The translations under genes and the position numbers were made by a program. A stretch of 64,000 bases of DNA, from assembly GCF_014145675.1 (NCBI RefSeq), contig NZ_JACGZW010000019.1, positions 1 through 64,000 of the forward strand, read 5' to 3'. Below, one piece after another: positions 41,428 to 49,786 of the stretch; position 1 is the first letter of the stretch; every line of letters starts with the position of its first letter. The notes under the pieces are model-generated. The model had not been told where the DNA came from. It saw nothing but the letters and a program-made list of their open reading frames with translations, and ran no database searches. The DNA is from Amycolatopsis dendrobii. Its GTDB lineage: Bacteria; Actinomycetota; Actinomycetes; Mycobacteriales; Pseudonocardiaceae.

Positions 41428-42387
41428 GTGAGCCTGCGGCAACTCGAACTTTTCGCGGCACTGCCGAATTTCCCCACGCTCAGCGCGGCCGCGGCGCACC
41501 TGCACATCTCGGAGTCCGCGCTGTCGCAGGCCGTGTCGAGCCTGGAGAGCGCCGTGGGCGAGCAGCTGTGCGTGCGGCGCAAAGCCAGAGGGCTCACGCT
41601 CACTCCGACCGGTCAGGATTTCGCCCGGCGGGCTCGTCAGATCGTGGCCGACACTCACGAACTCGTCCTGAGCGCCGGACGCGAACAGGAGCTGCGAGGT
41701 CCGGTGCGGCTCGGCTGCTACTCGAGCTTCGCCGCGAACGTGGTGCCGGAGCTTCTCGAGGGCTTCCCCCAGCGGCATCCCGGCGTGAGCATCGGGATCA
41801 CGGTGGGCACCAACGAAGAACTGCTCTCCGATCTCGAGGCAGGGCGGCTCGACGTGGCCCTCGTGTACGACGTGTCGCTGCCGACCGGATGCCGCCGCCG
41901 CAGGATCTACGCGACAGAACTCGAGGCGCACCTGCCTCCCGGGCATCCGCTCGCGGCCGCCGAGACAGTGGACCTGGCGGATCTCGCCGACGAGCCCTAC
42001 ATCCAGTACGACGCGACACCGGGCGTCCGCAATGTGGCGGACGCGTTCACCGCGCGCGGCCTGGAGCCCAGGATCGAAGCCAGGGTCTCCCAGATCGGCC
42101 TCGTCGAGGCACTGGTGGGCCGAGGACTCGGCTACGGGCTGCTCATGTCCCGGCCCCACGCGCTCCCCATGAGCATCGAGGGACGACCGGTCGTCATCCG
42201 GCCGCTCGACCCCCCGGTCACGGTTACCCACGTAGTGGGGATCTGGCCGGCGGACATGAAGCTCACCCCGCGCGCCTCCGCCCTTCTCGACTTCGCCGCG
42301 GAGCGGCTCGGCGAGCACGGGCCCACCGACGCGATTCCGGCTCGGACGGCATCCGACGACACTGCCGCGGCTGTGCCGGAGCATTAG
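41428..42387 (+). CDS. LysR-family regulator
   Basis: A 319-aa LysR regulator with N-terminal winged helix (LSAAAAHLHISESALSQAVSSLE) and a periplasmic-binding-like effector domain. The GTG start at 41428 has only a weak ribosome-binding site. Divergent from the FAD monooxygenase; it probably activates that operon in response to the aromatic substrate. Confidence 0.88.
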   Translation: MSLRQLELFAALPNFPTLSAAAAHLHISESALSQAVSSLESAVGEQLCVRRKARGLTLTPTGQDFARRARQIVADTHELVLSAGREQELRGPVRLGCYSSFAANVVPELLEGFPQRHPGVSIGITVGTNEELLSDLEAGRLDVALVYDVSLPTGCRRRRIYATELEAHLPPGHPLAAAETVDLADLADEPYIQYDATPGVRNVADAFTARGLEPRIEARVSQIGLVEALVGRGLGYGLLMSRPHALPMSIEGRPVVIRPLDPPVTVTHVVGIWPADMKLTPRASALLDFAAERLGEHGPTDAIPARTASDDTAAAVPEH

Positions 42388-42454
42388 GAGGTCCTCGGCG
42401 TCCCGGACACGCGGAAACGGTACCGCTCCCAGCGAACGGCACCGCCTCCAGCGA

Positions 42455-42841
42455 TCAGGAGCCCACCGCCTTCCAGGCGACGTCAGCGATCAACGCCTGC
42501 CCTTTCGCACTCGGGCGGAAGCAATCCACAGTGGACATATCGCTCGGATCGAACCGAGCCGCGAAACCCGCGCCTTCGTCGTACGGGCACTGGGCGAACT
42601 CGGCGCAGACCTCAGCAAGCTGCGCGTTGTAGTCGACGATCCGCTGCCGGAACGCGTCGCGCCGTTGCTGGTCGGCCGAGGCGGTCGAGACCGGATTCGC
42701 CAGCAGTGCGTCGCCCGCTGCGGTGGTTTTCAATCCGATTCCCGAGGCGTATCCGGCCACGATCACGACCGCGCCCGCCAGACTGGCCGCGACCCCGTGG
42801 TCCCGGCGCAGTCCACGCCCGGCTGAAGCCACCACAATCAT
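42455..42841 (-). pseudogene. truncated SGNH-hydrolase-like remnant
   Basis: The encoded 128 residues have an N-terminal membrane segment and then match only the C-terminal part of secreted SGNH/GDSL lipases (VDYNAQLAEVCAEF, and DCFRPSAKGQ in place of DCFHPSxxGQ). The catalytic His of the family is Arg here, and the nucleophile block is missing. Full-length relatives are about 250-300 aa, so this is probably a deletion remnant. It may still be translated from the ATG at 42841. Confidence 0.6.
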
Positions 42842-43079
42842 TTCCTCCCGACTGGCGGATGGAGCATGACGAGTGAGCACCACATCAGACCGCGCGTTTC
42901 GCTAGCCGACGCGGTCATGACGGGAACGGAAAAATCGACTTCCGGATAACCGCGGGCAATCGGTGAACTCGCACTCGCCCCGAGGAGTGAGAACTGTTTA
43001 ACGCAGCCGTCGCGCTGCCGACAACGAGCTTCCGGGACCATCCCGGTCCGACACTTATTGCCTTCCGGAAGCAGGGTTC

Positions 43080-43643
43080 ATGCGATCGCTCTCCATCGCT
43101 GCCCCCGCCGACCGAGAACGGCAGCGCCGAGGCGGGCTCGCCGCAATTCTTTTCACACTGGCCGCGACCCTTGTTCCGCATGCCGCGGCCGAGGCGCACA
43201 GCTTTCTGGAATCGAGCAGTCCGGCGAAGGATTCCGCGATCGCTGCCGGACCCGCGAAAATAGTGCGCACCTTCAACGGACCCCTGGACAGCGGATTCAC
43301 CGAATTGTCCGCGCTCGGCCCGGACGGAAGGACGCATTGGGCGTCCGGCGCGCACACCGTCGCCGGAGCCGACCTCTCCGCGCCGGTGAAACCGCTCGGT
43401 CCAGCCGGGAAGTACACTGTGGACTATCGGATCGTGTCCGCCGACGGGCATCCGGTGTCCGGCTCTTACTCCTTCACGCTGACCAAGCCCGGCCCAGGCG
43501 CCGCGGCCGCGCCACCGTCCACCGCTGCGGCATCGACGGCCAGCGAGAACGACGTGCCGCTGTGGGCATGGGTGGCCGCGGCACTGCTGATCGCAGGAGG
43601 AATCGTCGCGGCCCGCATCTCGCGCGGTCCGTCCCGAGACTGA
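43080..43643 (+). CDS. CopC-domain copper-resistance protein, membrane anchored
   Basis: A 187-aa exported protein: signal peptide (about 1-40), a CopC beta-barrel starting with mature AHSFLESSSPAKDS, and one C-terminal membrane helix (VPLWAWVAAALLIAGGIV). The N-terminal His is the usual Cu(II) ligand; a further His in SADGHPVSGSYSF is conserved. It would bind copper at the cell surface. No CopD is linked; the gene is alone. Confidence 0.88.
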   Translation: MRSLSIAAPADRERQRRGGLAAILFTLAATLVPHAAAEAHSFLESSSPAKDSAIAAGPAKIVRTFNGPLDSGFTELSALGPDGRTHWASGAHTVAGADLSAPVKPLGPAGKYTVDYRIVSADGHPVSGSYSFTLTKPGPGAAAAPPSTAAASTASENDVPLWAWVAAALLIAGGIVAARISRGPSRD

Positions 43644-43914
43644 GCGAACGCCCGCCGTGTCCGGCGCCCTCGTCCGGCGGCGCGCGGCACCCGGCCCGGG
43701 CGCGGCTCGGCTCGGCTCGGCTCGCGAGCCCGGTCGAGGCGAAAACCGCGGAATCAGCGAGCGCGCTGTTCTTCCGCGGAGTGCTGTGCAACTTCCTGTC
43801 CTGCCTCGCCGTGCGGATGGCCGCGCGCACGAAGTCGGACGGCGCTGATCGCCTGCTGCCCGCTCGCGTTCGTCAACTGTCCGCCGGGCTCGGAAACCTC
43901 ATCCGCGCCAGGCC
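43644..43914. other. gene-free spacer with GGCTC repeat
   Basis: This stretch between convergent genes has no family-like frame. A short tandem repeat of GGCTC (four copies, 43704-43723) is the only notable feature, together with the protease terminator that follows. Confidence 0.5.
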
Positions 43915-43946
43915 GCGGCGCCAGCATCCGAAAAGGCTGGCGCCGC
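43915..43946 (-). terminator. terminator hairpin of the S1 protease gene
   Basis: GCGGCGCCAGC and GCTGGCGCCGC form an 11-base stem around an A-rich loop, 12 bases beyond the protease stop. On the minus strand no strong T-run follows. Confidence 0.6.
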
Positions 43947-43957
43947 GCCCGGACAGG

Positions 43958-45079
43958 TCACCCGGTGACGAGCGACAGGCCGTAGGTCTGCAGGATCTCG
44001 TTCACCGGCTGGAACCAGGTCTCACCGCCGGAACCGCAGTTGCCGAAACCGCCCGAAGTGACCCCCTGGGCTTGGTCGCCGGTGATGAAGGAGCCGCCGG
44101 AGTCGCCGGGTTCCGCGCACGCGTTGGTGTGCGTCGCCTGGTAAACCGCGCCCTGGGCGTAGTTGATGGTCTCGTTCAGGCCCAGCACGGTGCCGCAGTG
44201 CCAATGCGAGGTCGAGCCGGAGCGGCAGATCGACGAACCGGCCGGCGCGACGGCCGACCCGCGGACGATCACGTCGCTGACCGTGCCCCAGCCGAGCACG
44301 ACGGGGGCGGTCCACCAGCCGTTGCCGATGGTGATGTAGGAGTAGTCGTTGCCGGGGAAGGAAGATCCGGCGAACGTGCCCATCGCCGAGTTGTCCCAGC
44401 CGACGACGGAGCTGCCCTTGCTGCCGCAGTGCCCGGCGCTGACAAACCCGCCGTGCACCGAGAAGCCGATGGAGCAGCGGGTGTTTCCGTTGATGTAATA
44501 GGGATCCCCGCCGACGGTGCCTGCCGAGAACGTCTGCGGGCGAGCACCGGGAACCACGGTCACCGGGCCTGCGGCACGGGCTCGCGCGAGGAAAGCGTCG
44601 ACGTCCGGACCGTGCGCACCGGGTTGGAGGGTGACGACCACACTGCCGCTGCGGGGATCCGCGTGCCAGCCGCTGACCGCGGCCGGGGCTCGGTTCGCTT
44701 TCGCAGCGGTGTCGATGGCCGTCTTCGCCGCGTCCAGCGCCGCGGCGGTGACCTGCGCCGGAACGGTTTCCGCCCCGGCCCGACGAACGGCGCCGGCCAC
44801 GGCCGGGTCCGTCACGCCGACGACCAGCTTGCCGCGCGCCGGGTCGAACCAGGCCCCGCCGAAAGCCGTTCCGGCCGCCTGCTGGGCCGCGGGCAACTGC
44901 CGCGACGCGGTCAGTTCCTGCCGGAGCCGGGTCTGCGCTTGCCCGGCGCTGAGGCCGAGATCCCGTTGCATGGCCGCGATCAGTCCAGGGGACGCCTGGG
45001 CGGCGGGCGCGACCACGGCGGCGAGACTCGCCGCGAGAACGGCCGCACCGGTGAGGCTGAGGGTGATTCTTCGACGCAT
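43958..45079 (-). CDS. secreted S1-family serine protease (streptogrisin/alpha-lytic type)
   Basis: A 373-aa preproprotease: signal peptide (about 1-30), a long propeptide (about 31-190) and a mature chymotrypsin-fold domain. The catalytic His is in FVSAGHCGS, Asp in GNDYSYI and Ser in EPGDSGGSF. Cysteines are spaced for disulfides. It would digest extracellular protein, like streptogrisins. The gene is a single unit, with its terminator downstream. Confidence 0.92.
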   Translation of the reverse strand: MRRRITLSLTGAAVLAASLAAVVAPAAQASPGLIAAMQRDLGLSAGQAQTRLRQELTASRQLPAAQQAAGTAFGGAWFDPARGKLVVGVTDPAVAGAVRRAGAETVPAQVTAAALDAAKTAIDTAAKANRAPAAVSGWHADPRSGSVVVTLQPGAHGPDVDAFLARARAAGPVTVVPGARPQTFSAGTVGGDPYYINGNTRCSIGFSVHGGFVSAGHCGSKGSSVVGWDNSAMGTFAGSSFPGNDYSYITIGNGWWTAPVVLGWGTVSDVIVRGSAVAPAGSSICRSGSTSHWHCGTVLGLNETINYAQGAVYQATHTNACAEPGDSGGSFITGDQAQGVTSGGFGNCGSGGETWFQPVNEILQTYGLSLVTG

Positions 45080-45343
45080 CGGAACTCCTCGAAGGCCGGG
45101 GGAAAGAAACCCACTGTCGGCCGAGTGTGCGGAGGCTGCGCGAAGCCGGTCCAGCGACGGCCCGCGTTTTGTCCGAAACCTGTCGCCACGACTGCTCCGT
45201 TCGTCCGCTCCGGAACGGACTTCCGGGCAACCGCCGGTCCGGCGCCGCTCAGATGGGCGGGGTCGCGGTCCCGAACAACAACGAGCCCATGTCGCCGATT
45301 GCGGCCTTCTCAGCCCTGTCCGTGGCGGGACTCCTCATCGTCT

Positions 45344-46099
45344 TCACCAGCGTCGCCCCCAGTTCCTCCACCACGGCGCGCGGCCGGTCGACTCCCTGGT
45401 CCTCGGGACGGCGTTCGGCGCTCCCCGCACCACGCAAGCGAGCGGGGTGTCGTCCAGGGACTTCGCGAGATCCCCTGGCGTGTCGTAGAGGGCGACGGCA
45501 CCGGCCTCCCGGAGTTCGTCGTCTCCGAAGCCGCCGGAGCGGACGACGATCGCGGGCATTCCGGCCCTTTTCGCCGCTTCGACATCCCACACCGAGTCGC
45601 CGACCATCACCGCCGGCGCGCCGGGCGGGGCACCCAGCTTCTTCAGCGCCGCCCGCAGCAGATCCGGGGCCGGTTTGGACGCGTCGACGTCGGCACTGGT
45701 AGTCCAGTCGTCGACGAGATCGCGAGCGTCGAGCTTGTCCAGGAAGACCTCCGCGTGGCGTTGCTGAGCCGAACTGGCGAGCACCACCCGGTGGCCGCGC
45801 TCCTTGACGGCCGCGAGCAGATCGCGGGCACCCGGCAGCGGCGCCATCTCCTCGAGCAGCGAGTCGACCTCCTTGCCCTGCCGCTCCCGGGCCCGCTCGC
45901 CCGCCCGGCGCTCCAATTCCTCCCCGCCGACCGCGGCGACGAGCTGGTCCCCGCCCATCCCGATCAGCCGGTGCAGCCGCCACACCGGGTGCACCTCTCC
46001 CACCGACCGCAACGCCCGGTACCAGGCGAGAGCATGGTGGTAGTTCGAATCGACGAGCGTCCCGTCGATGTCGAGGACGGCAATGGGGGAACCTGTCAC
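45344..46099 (-). CDS. HAD-family phosphatase, possibly frameshifted at the C-terminus
   Basis: A 251-aa HAD hydrolase. Motif I is VLDIDGTLVDSN, motif II ASSAQQRH and motifs III/IV KPAPDLL with VGDSVWDVEAAKRAG. The core is complete. The last 30 residues are unlike the family and Trp-rich (GRAPWWRNWGRRW), whereas another frame reads RAVVEELGATLVKTM, which looks more natural and continues to about 45249. A one-base frameshift near 45380-45430 is possible. The GTG at 46099 is a better start than a TTG upstream. Confidence 0.75.
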   Translation of the reverse strand: MTGSPIAVLDIDGTLVDSNYHHALAWYRALRSVGEVHPVWRLHRLIGMGGDQLVAAVGGEELERRAGERARERQGKEVDSLLEEMAPLPGARDLLAAVKERGHRVVLASSAQQRHAEVFLDKLDARDLVDDWTTSADVDASKPAPDLLRAALKKLGAPPGAPAVMVGDSVWDVEAAKRAGMPAIVVRSGGFGDDELREAGAVALYDTPGDLAKSLDDTPLACVVRGAPNAVPRTRESTGRAPWWRNWGRRW

Positions 46100-46132
46100 G
46101 AGTGCTTGATTACCCACCGTCGCGGGAGTCAA

Positions 46133-46606
46133 TCACCGCGTCTCTCCGGACGACTCAAGCGCCGCCTTGGCCTGCCGCATCTCGTCCTCGACGTCCGGCC
46201 GCAAAGTCCGGCGCAAAACCGGCTCCGCGAACCACTTCGCCGGCCCCTTGAACCCGCACCGCACAGTCCGGGTGACCGCGGTGCGCTCGCCCGAGGCCAC
46301 GCACACCCAGCTGGCGCTGAACTCGGAAACGAGATTGGCCAGCCGGTTCGCCGGGATCGGCGGCAGCCGCACGTCCACTCGCTCGTCCGAGGTGCGGGTC
46401 ATCCGGGAAACCACCTTGACCGCCGGACCGGGAATGCCGGGAAGCTTGCTGCCGAAGCGAAACTCGGTGACGTCCCCGGCGCGCCGCACCCAGTCGATCG
46501 CACCGATCTTGCGGTCGACCGCGGCGTAGGCGCGGGGGTCCATCACGAACTCGAGCACGCGGTCCGCCGGGCAGTCGATCGTCTCAGTCACCTGAACCTC
46601 GACCAT
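46133..46606 (-). CDS. SRPBCC/polyketide-cyclase-like protein
   Basis: A 157-aa START/SRPBCC-fold protein (VTETIDCPADRVLEFVMDP at the start, then alternating strands ending in a long C-terminal helix). Such proteins bind hydrophobic ligands. It is divergent from a TetR gene with 23 bases between, and both share a 14-base palindrome, so it is almost certainly controlled by that TetR. Confidence 0.85.
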   Translation of the reverse strand: MVEVQVTETIDCPADRVLEFVMDPRAYAAVDRKIGAIDWVRRAGDVTEFRFGSKLPGIPGPAVKVVSRMTRTSDERVDVRLPPIPANRLANLVSEFSASWVCVASGERTAVTRTVRCGFKGPAKWFAEPVLRRTLRPDVEDEMRQAKAALESSGETR

Positions 46607-46611
46607 AGGAA

Positions 46612-46625
46612 AGAGAGTACTCTCT
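46612..46625. promoter_or_regulatory. TetR operator AGAGAGTACTCTCT
   Basis: A perfect 14-base palindrome in the 23-base gap between the divergent SRPBCC and TetR genes. Promoter and operator must overlap in so little space, so both messages are likely leaderless or nearly so. Confidence 0.75.
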
Positions 46626-46629
46626 CACT

Positions 46630-47238
46630 ATGGCGCGTTCAACTCCCGGCGTGACGAGGCAGCACCTGGTCGAAGCGGCCGCCCAGCTGTTCGCGGAACG
46701 GGGCTTCGGCAAAACCTCGACCGCCGACATCCAGCGCGCGTGCGGCCTCAACCCCGGATCCGGAGCGCTGTACAAACACTTCCCCTCCAAGCGGGCGCTG
46801 CTGGAGGAAATCGTGCAGCAGCATCTGGCGGGGATCAGCGACCGCAGCAGGCAAGCGGCAGCGGTGCCCGAAGCACCGGAGGAGGCGCTGCCCGTGCTCG
46901 CGCGGCTGGTTTGGGACAGCATGCGCCGGGACCGCGCCGCGCTGCGCATCATTTTCCGCGAACTCGAACCGTTTCCCGACCTGCTGGAACAAATGTGGCA
47001 AGGCGTGCTCGGCTCGGTCTACACCGTCGCGACGGAATGGATCGCCTCTGGCGTGCGCCGCGGCGACTTCCAGGTCGAGGACCCCGAAGCCACCGCGTCC
47101 GTGTTGCTCGCTTCCCTGACCTACTACCCGATTCTGGACGCACTCGTCGGGCACACCCCGGGCGATGTGGACGAGGAAGCCTTCCTTGCCGCGTGGACGC
47201 TGCAAGCCCGGCTTTCGCTCGGACTCAAGGACCGGTGA
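46630..47238 (+). CDS. TetR-family regulator
   Basis: A 202-aa TetR regulator with HTH FGKTSTADIQRACGLNPGSGALYKHFPSKRALL (about 25-57) and a C-terminal helical ligand domain. It lies 23 bases from the divergent SRPBCC gene across a perfect palindrome. It probably represses itself and that gene. Confidence 0.9.
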   Translation: MARSTPGVTRQHLVEAAAQLFAERGFGKTSTADIQRACGLNPGSGALYKHFPSKRALLEEIVQQHLAGISDRSRQAAAVPEAPEEALPVLARLVWDSMRRDRAALRIIFRELEPFPDLLEQMWQGVLGSVYTVATEWIASGVRRGDFQVEDPEATASVLLASLTYYPILDALVGHTPGDVDEEAFLAAWTLQARLSLGLKDR

Positions 47239-47343
47239 ACCCCTGTCGCACGTGGTCCCGTGACCCGCGAACACCAGTTCTCCGTCGCTTTGGCCTGCTT
47301 CGCCGGAGGCCGCGTGTTCGCGGTCTTTGGCTCCGCGGGGCAT

Positions 47344-47724
47344 GAGCACGGAATCGCCTGGCCGGATCAGGGTGCCGTCTCTTGCACCGGCCCGAACAAT
47401 CTCGTCGCCGAGTTTCGACGCTTGCGCCGCAGGGCAATCCGCCCCTTCGAGCAAGCGTCCGACCTCGGCTTCGATCAGCGGGGGCACGCCCGACGCGATC
47501 TGGGCCGCGCTTCCGCAAACCACCGCCAGGCCGGGGTCGAGCATCGACGACGTGGCCGCGCTGCGCGGCCGAGCCGACGGTGCTGCCAGGTTCGCGTCGT
47601 TCTTGACGAACACTGGCACCTTGAGCCATTCGTTCAGCATGCCGGTCAGATCAGCGTGCGTCGTCGTCCAGAACACGTCGTCTCCCGCATCGGAACGGTC
47701 CGGCGCCTCGTCGGAATCCATCAC
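47344..47724 (-). pseudogene. ROK kinase/repressor fragment
   Basis: The translation contains a ROK-type core, LNEWLKVPVFVKNDANLAA (ATP/sugar site region), then a shortened, damaged continuation in which the usual zinc-site GHxxxxxxxxxCxCGxxGCLE block is missing (only CGSAAQIASG remains). The missing N-terminus and internal deletions mark it as a decayed gene. It runs directly out of an acyl-ligase fragment in the same frame. Confidence 0.5.
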
Positions 47725-47739
47725 TGCCGTCCTGAGGTT

Positions 47740-47880
47740 TCTCAGGTCGACGCGGATCGCCGACACGTTCTCGCCGCCGGTCCGCACGATGTCCTGGCAG
47801 CGGTCCGCCACGACGCGCTGGCCCTCTTCGTCGCGGTAGTACCCGGCGGTCGTCGCGGGCGAGCGGCAGACCGCCTCTCC
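47740..47880 (-). pseudogene. acyl-CoA/aryl-CoA ligase fragment
   Basis: About 45 residues resemble the C-terminal hinge of AMP-forming ligases: EAVCRSPATTAGYYRDEEG, then ADRCQDIVRTGGENVS, matching GELxxRSPTxxxGYxxxP and VDRxKDxIxTGGENV. The rest of the enzyme (about 500 aa) is absent. It is joined in frame with the ROK-like remnant, which suggests past deletion or rearrangement. Confidence 0.5.
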
Positions 47881-47963
47881 GGACGGCGCCCCGACCGCGA
47901 TGAGCGCGTTCGCCGGTGTCCTCAATGGACAGTTCGATGCCGGTTTCGGCACCCAGTCCAGCC

Positions 47964-48302
47964 TCAGTCGGCCCGCGGCGCGGGCTCGGCGACCCAGGTT
48001 TCGGCCCAGTCGGACAAGGCGTCGACCGCCGTCTGCAGTTGGTGGCCCTTCTTCGTCAGCACGTATTCGATGCGCACCGGGGTTTCGTCGTAGACGCGCC
48101 GTTCGACGATGCCTTCGTCCTGGAACTCGTGCAGGCGTTCGGCGAGCATCTTGTCGCTCAGGCCCGGAATGGCCTCACGGATGTCGCGGAAGCGGGTTTT
48201 GCCGTGGAGCATGGCGCGCAGCACCGCGCCGCTCCAGCGGCGCCCGATCAGTTCCACCGCGTGGTGGAAGAGCGGGCAGAAGGCTTCGGCGTTGCGGTCC
48301 AC
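47964..48302 (-). CDS. HxlR-family regulator
   Basis: A 112-aa DUF24/HxlR winged-helix protein: CPLFHHAVELIGRRWSGAVLRAML at the start, TRFRDIREAIPGLSDKMLAERL in the recognition region. The single Cys near the N-terminus is typical of redox-sensing members. It is divergent from the DsbA-like gene with two palindromes between. Confidence 0.9.
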   Translation of the reverse strand: MDRNAEAFCPLFHHAVELIGRRWSGAVLRAMLHGKTRFRDIREAIPGLSDKMLAERLHEFQDEGIVERRVYDETPVRIEYVLTKKGHQLQTAVDALSDWAETWVAEPAPRAD

Positions 48303-48315
48303 TTCACGACGTTAA

Positions 48316-48372
48316 CGCTTGGTAAGCGACTTGACAAACGTGAGTGCTCCACCTTTACTAACGACTCGTTAG
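48316..48372. promoter_or_regulatory. HxlR operator region
   Basis: CTAACGACTCGTTAG (48358-48372) is a 15-base perfect dyad around a central base, and CGCTTGGTAAGCG (48316-48328) is another short dyad. Both lie between the divergent HxlR and DsbA-like genes, the normal position for HxlR binding. Confidence 0.6.
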
Positions 48373-48400
48373 CGACTCACCGCATGGGTGGAGGTTGAGC

Positions 48401-49096
48401 GTGGCCGCGGAAGTTCTGATGCGCGCCGACCCGGGAGTGGTGACGGTCTGGTCCGACATCGGCTGTCCGTGGGCCACCCTGGCGTTGACCACGTTGCGCA
48501 CCGCGGCGCGAAACCGGGGCCACGAGCCGCTGATCGACCACCGCGCGTTCCCGCTGGAGCTGTTCAACTGGCAGCCCACGCCGAAACTGATCCTCGACGC
48601 CGAGATCGTGGCGATCGCCGGGCGCCGGCCCGAGCTGGGTTGGCGGCTGTGGACGGGCGCCGAACACCAGTATCCGGTCACCACGTTGCCCGCCATGGAA
48701 GCGGTGCAGGCCGCGAAGCACCCCGACATCGGCGGGCTCGCCGCCTCCGACCAGTTCGACGAGGCTCTGCGGCACGCCTTCTACGTCGACGGCCGATGCG
48801 TCAGCCTGCACCCGGTCATCCTCGATGTCGCGGCCCAGTGCGATCGAGTGGACGAGTCCGCGCTGGCGGAGGCGCTCGCCCGCGGCGACGGGCGAGCGGA
48901 GATCTACCAGGATTGGGAGATCGCCCGCGGTCCGCGGGTGCAGGGCAGCCCGCACCTGTTCGCCTCCGGCGGATACGATCGGCACAATCCGGGCGCGACT
49001 TACCACTGGACCGCACCGCCCGGCAAGGGCTTTCCCTTATTGGAAGACTACTCGACCGAATGGGCGAACACCTTGCTGGATCAGCTCGACCGCTAA
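48401..49096 (+). CDS. DsbA/FrnE-like thioredoxin-fold protein
   Basis: A 231-aa DsbA-family protein. The active-site region reads VVTVWSDIGCPWATLAL; only one Cys is present where oxidoreductases have CxxC, as in 2-hydroxychromene-2-carboxylate isomerase-like members. No signal peptide is seen, so it is cytoplasmic. The GTG at 48401 was chosen for GGAGG 6 bases before. The likely controller is the divergent HxlR protein. Confidence 0.85.
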   Translation: MAAEVLMRADPGVVTVWSDIGCPWATLALTTLRTAARNRGHEPLIDHRAFPLELFNWQPTPKLILDAEIVAIAGRRPELGWRLWTGAEHQYPVTTLPAMEAVQAAKHPDIGGLAASDQFDEALRHAFYVDGRCVSLHPVILDVAAQCDRVDESALAEALARGDGRAEIYQDWEIARGPRVQGSPHLFASGGYDRHNPGATYHWTAPPGKGFPLLEDYSTEWANTLLDQLDR

Positions 49097-49109
49097 CTGA
49101 TCAATACAC

Positions 49110-49157
49110 ATTCCCCGTCGCTTTCCGGATTCCGGAATGGCGACGGGGAATTTTTTT
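49110..49157 (+). terminator. Rho-independent terminator of the DsbA-like gene
   Basis: ATTCCCCGTCGC (49110-49121) pairs with GCGACGGGGAAT (49140-49151), enclosing a second small stem (TTCCGG/CCGGAA), and is followed by a run of T residues to 49157. It is the best canonical terminator in the window. Confidence 0.9.
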
Positions 49158-49339
49158 CACGTAATTTCCGGACCCGTTCGGAAGTGTCACGGCATGGACA
49201 CCTTTGGTTTACGTTCCAGGAAGACCAATTCTCCATGCGCCGGATCTAATCCTGGGCGTTCGATTCGAACGAACCGCCTGACGCGACGACGCGGCGGGCA
49301 GCATTTCAGTGCACCCCTAGTCCCCGGAGAGGTCTTCGC

Positions 49340-49786
49340 ATGTCGTTTCCCGCCAGCCGGATCACGCCTGGTGTTCAGTCCGTTTTCCGCGTCGTTATCG
49401 GCTTCCTCTTCACGTGCCACGGTGCCGCGTCCCTGTTCGGCGTCCTCGGCGGCGCGGTGGGAACCCATGGCGGCACGGTCAGTTTCCCGACCTGGCCCGG
49501 ATGGTGGGCAGCTGCCATTCAGCTGGCCTGCGGAATTCTCGTCATGATCGGCGCGGGCACGCGTGCCGCCGCGCTCCTGGCGTCCGGTTCGATGGCTTTC
49601 GCCTATTTCACCGTGCATTTCCCGCACTCGCCTTTTCCCATGGAGAACGAGGGTGAACCGTCCGCTTTGTACGCTTGGGCTTTCTTGTTGATCGCGGCGA
49701 TCGGGCCGGGCCCCTGGACGGTTGTCGAATTGGTGCGCAAAATCGTGCGGACCGCTCCGGCGGCGCAGCCGGTCGGCGCCGAATGA
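49340..49786 (+). CDS. DoxX-family membrane protein
   Basis: A 148-aa membrane protein with four hydrophobic segments and the DoxX pattern VFRVVIGFLFTCHGAASLFG near the N-terminus. GGAGAGG precedes the ATG. Its stop overlaps the DMT transporter start (ATGA), so both belong to the indigoidine operon. The family is poorly understood; roles in redox or quinone chemistry have been suggested. Confidence 0.88.
   Translation: MSFPASRITPGVQSVFRVVIGFLFTCHGAASLFGVLGGAVGTHGGTVSFPTWPGWWAAAIQLACGILVMIGAGTRAAALLASGSMAFAYFTVHFPHSPFPMENEGEPSALYAWAFLLIAAIGPGPWTVVELVRKIVRTAPAAQPVGAE

Noticed and set aside
43704..43723. GGCTC tandem repeat as a functional element
   Set aside because: Four short copies in a GC-rich spacer between convergent genes; nothing suggests a role.
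45344..46099. HAD phosphatase as the indB helper of the indigoidine operon
   Set aside because: It is about 3 kb from the operon with several unrelated genes between, and the family is too broad to assign by type alone.
43058..46654. A 1198-codon open frame on the plus strand
   Set aside because: It lies antisense to the protease, HAD and SRPBCC genes, is Arg/Pro-rich and has no domain; the minus-strand genes have clear catalytic motifs.
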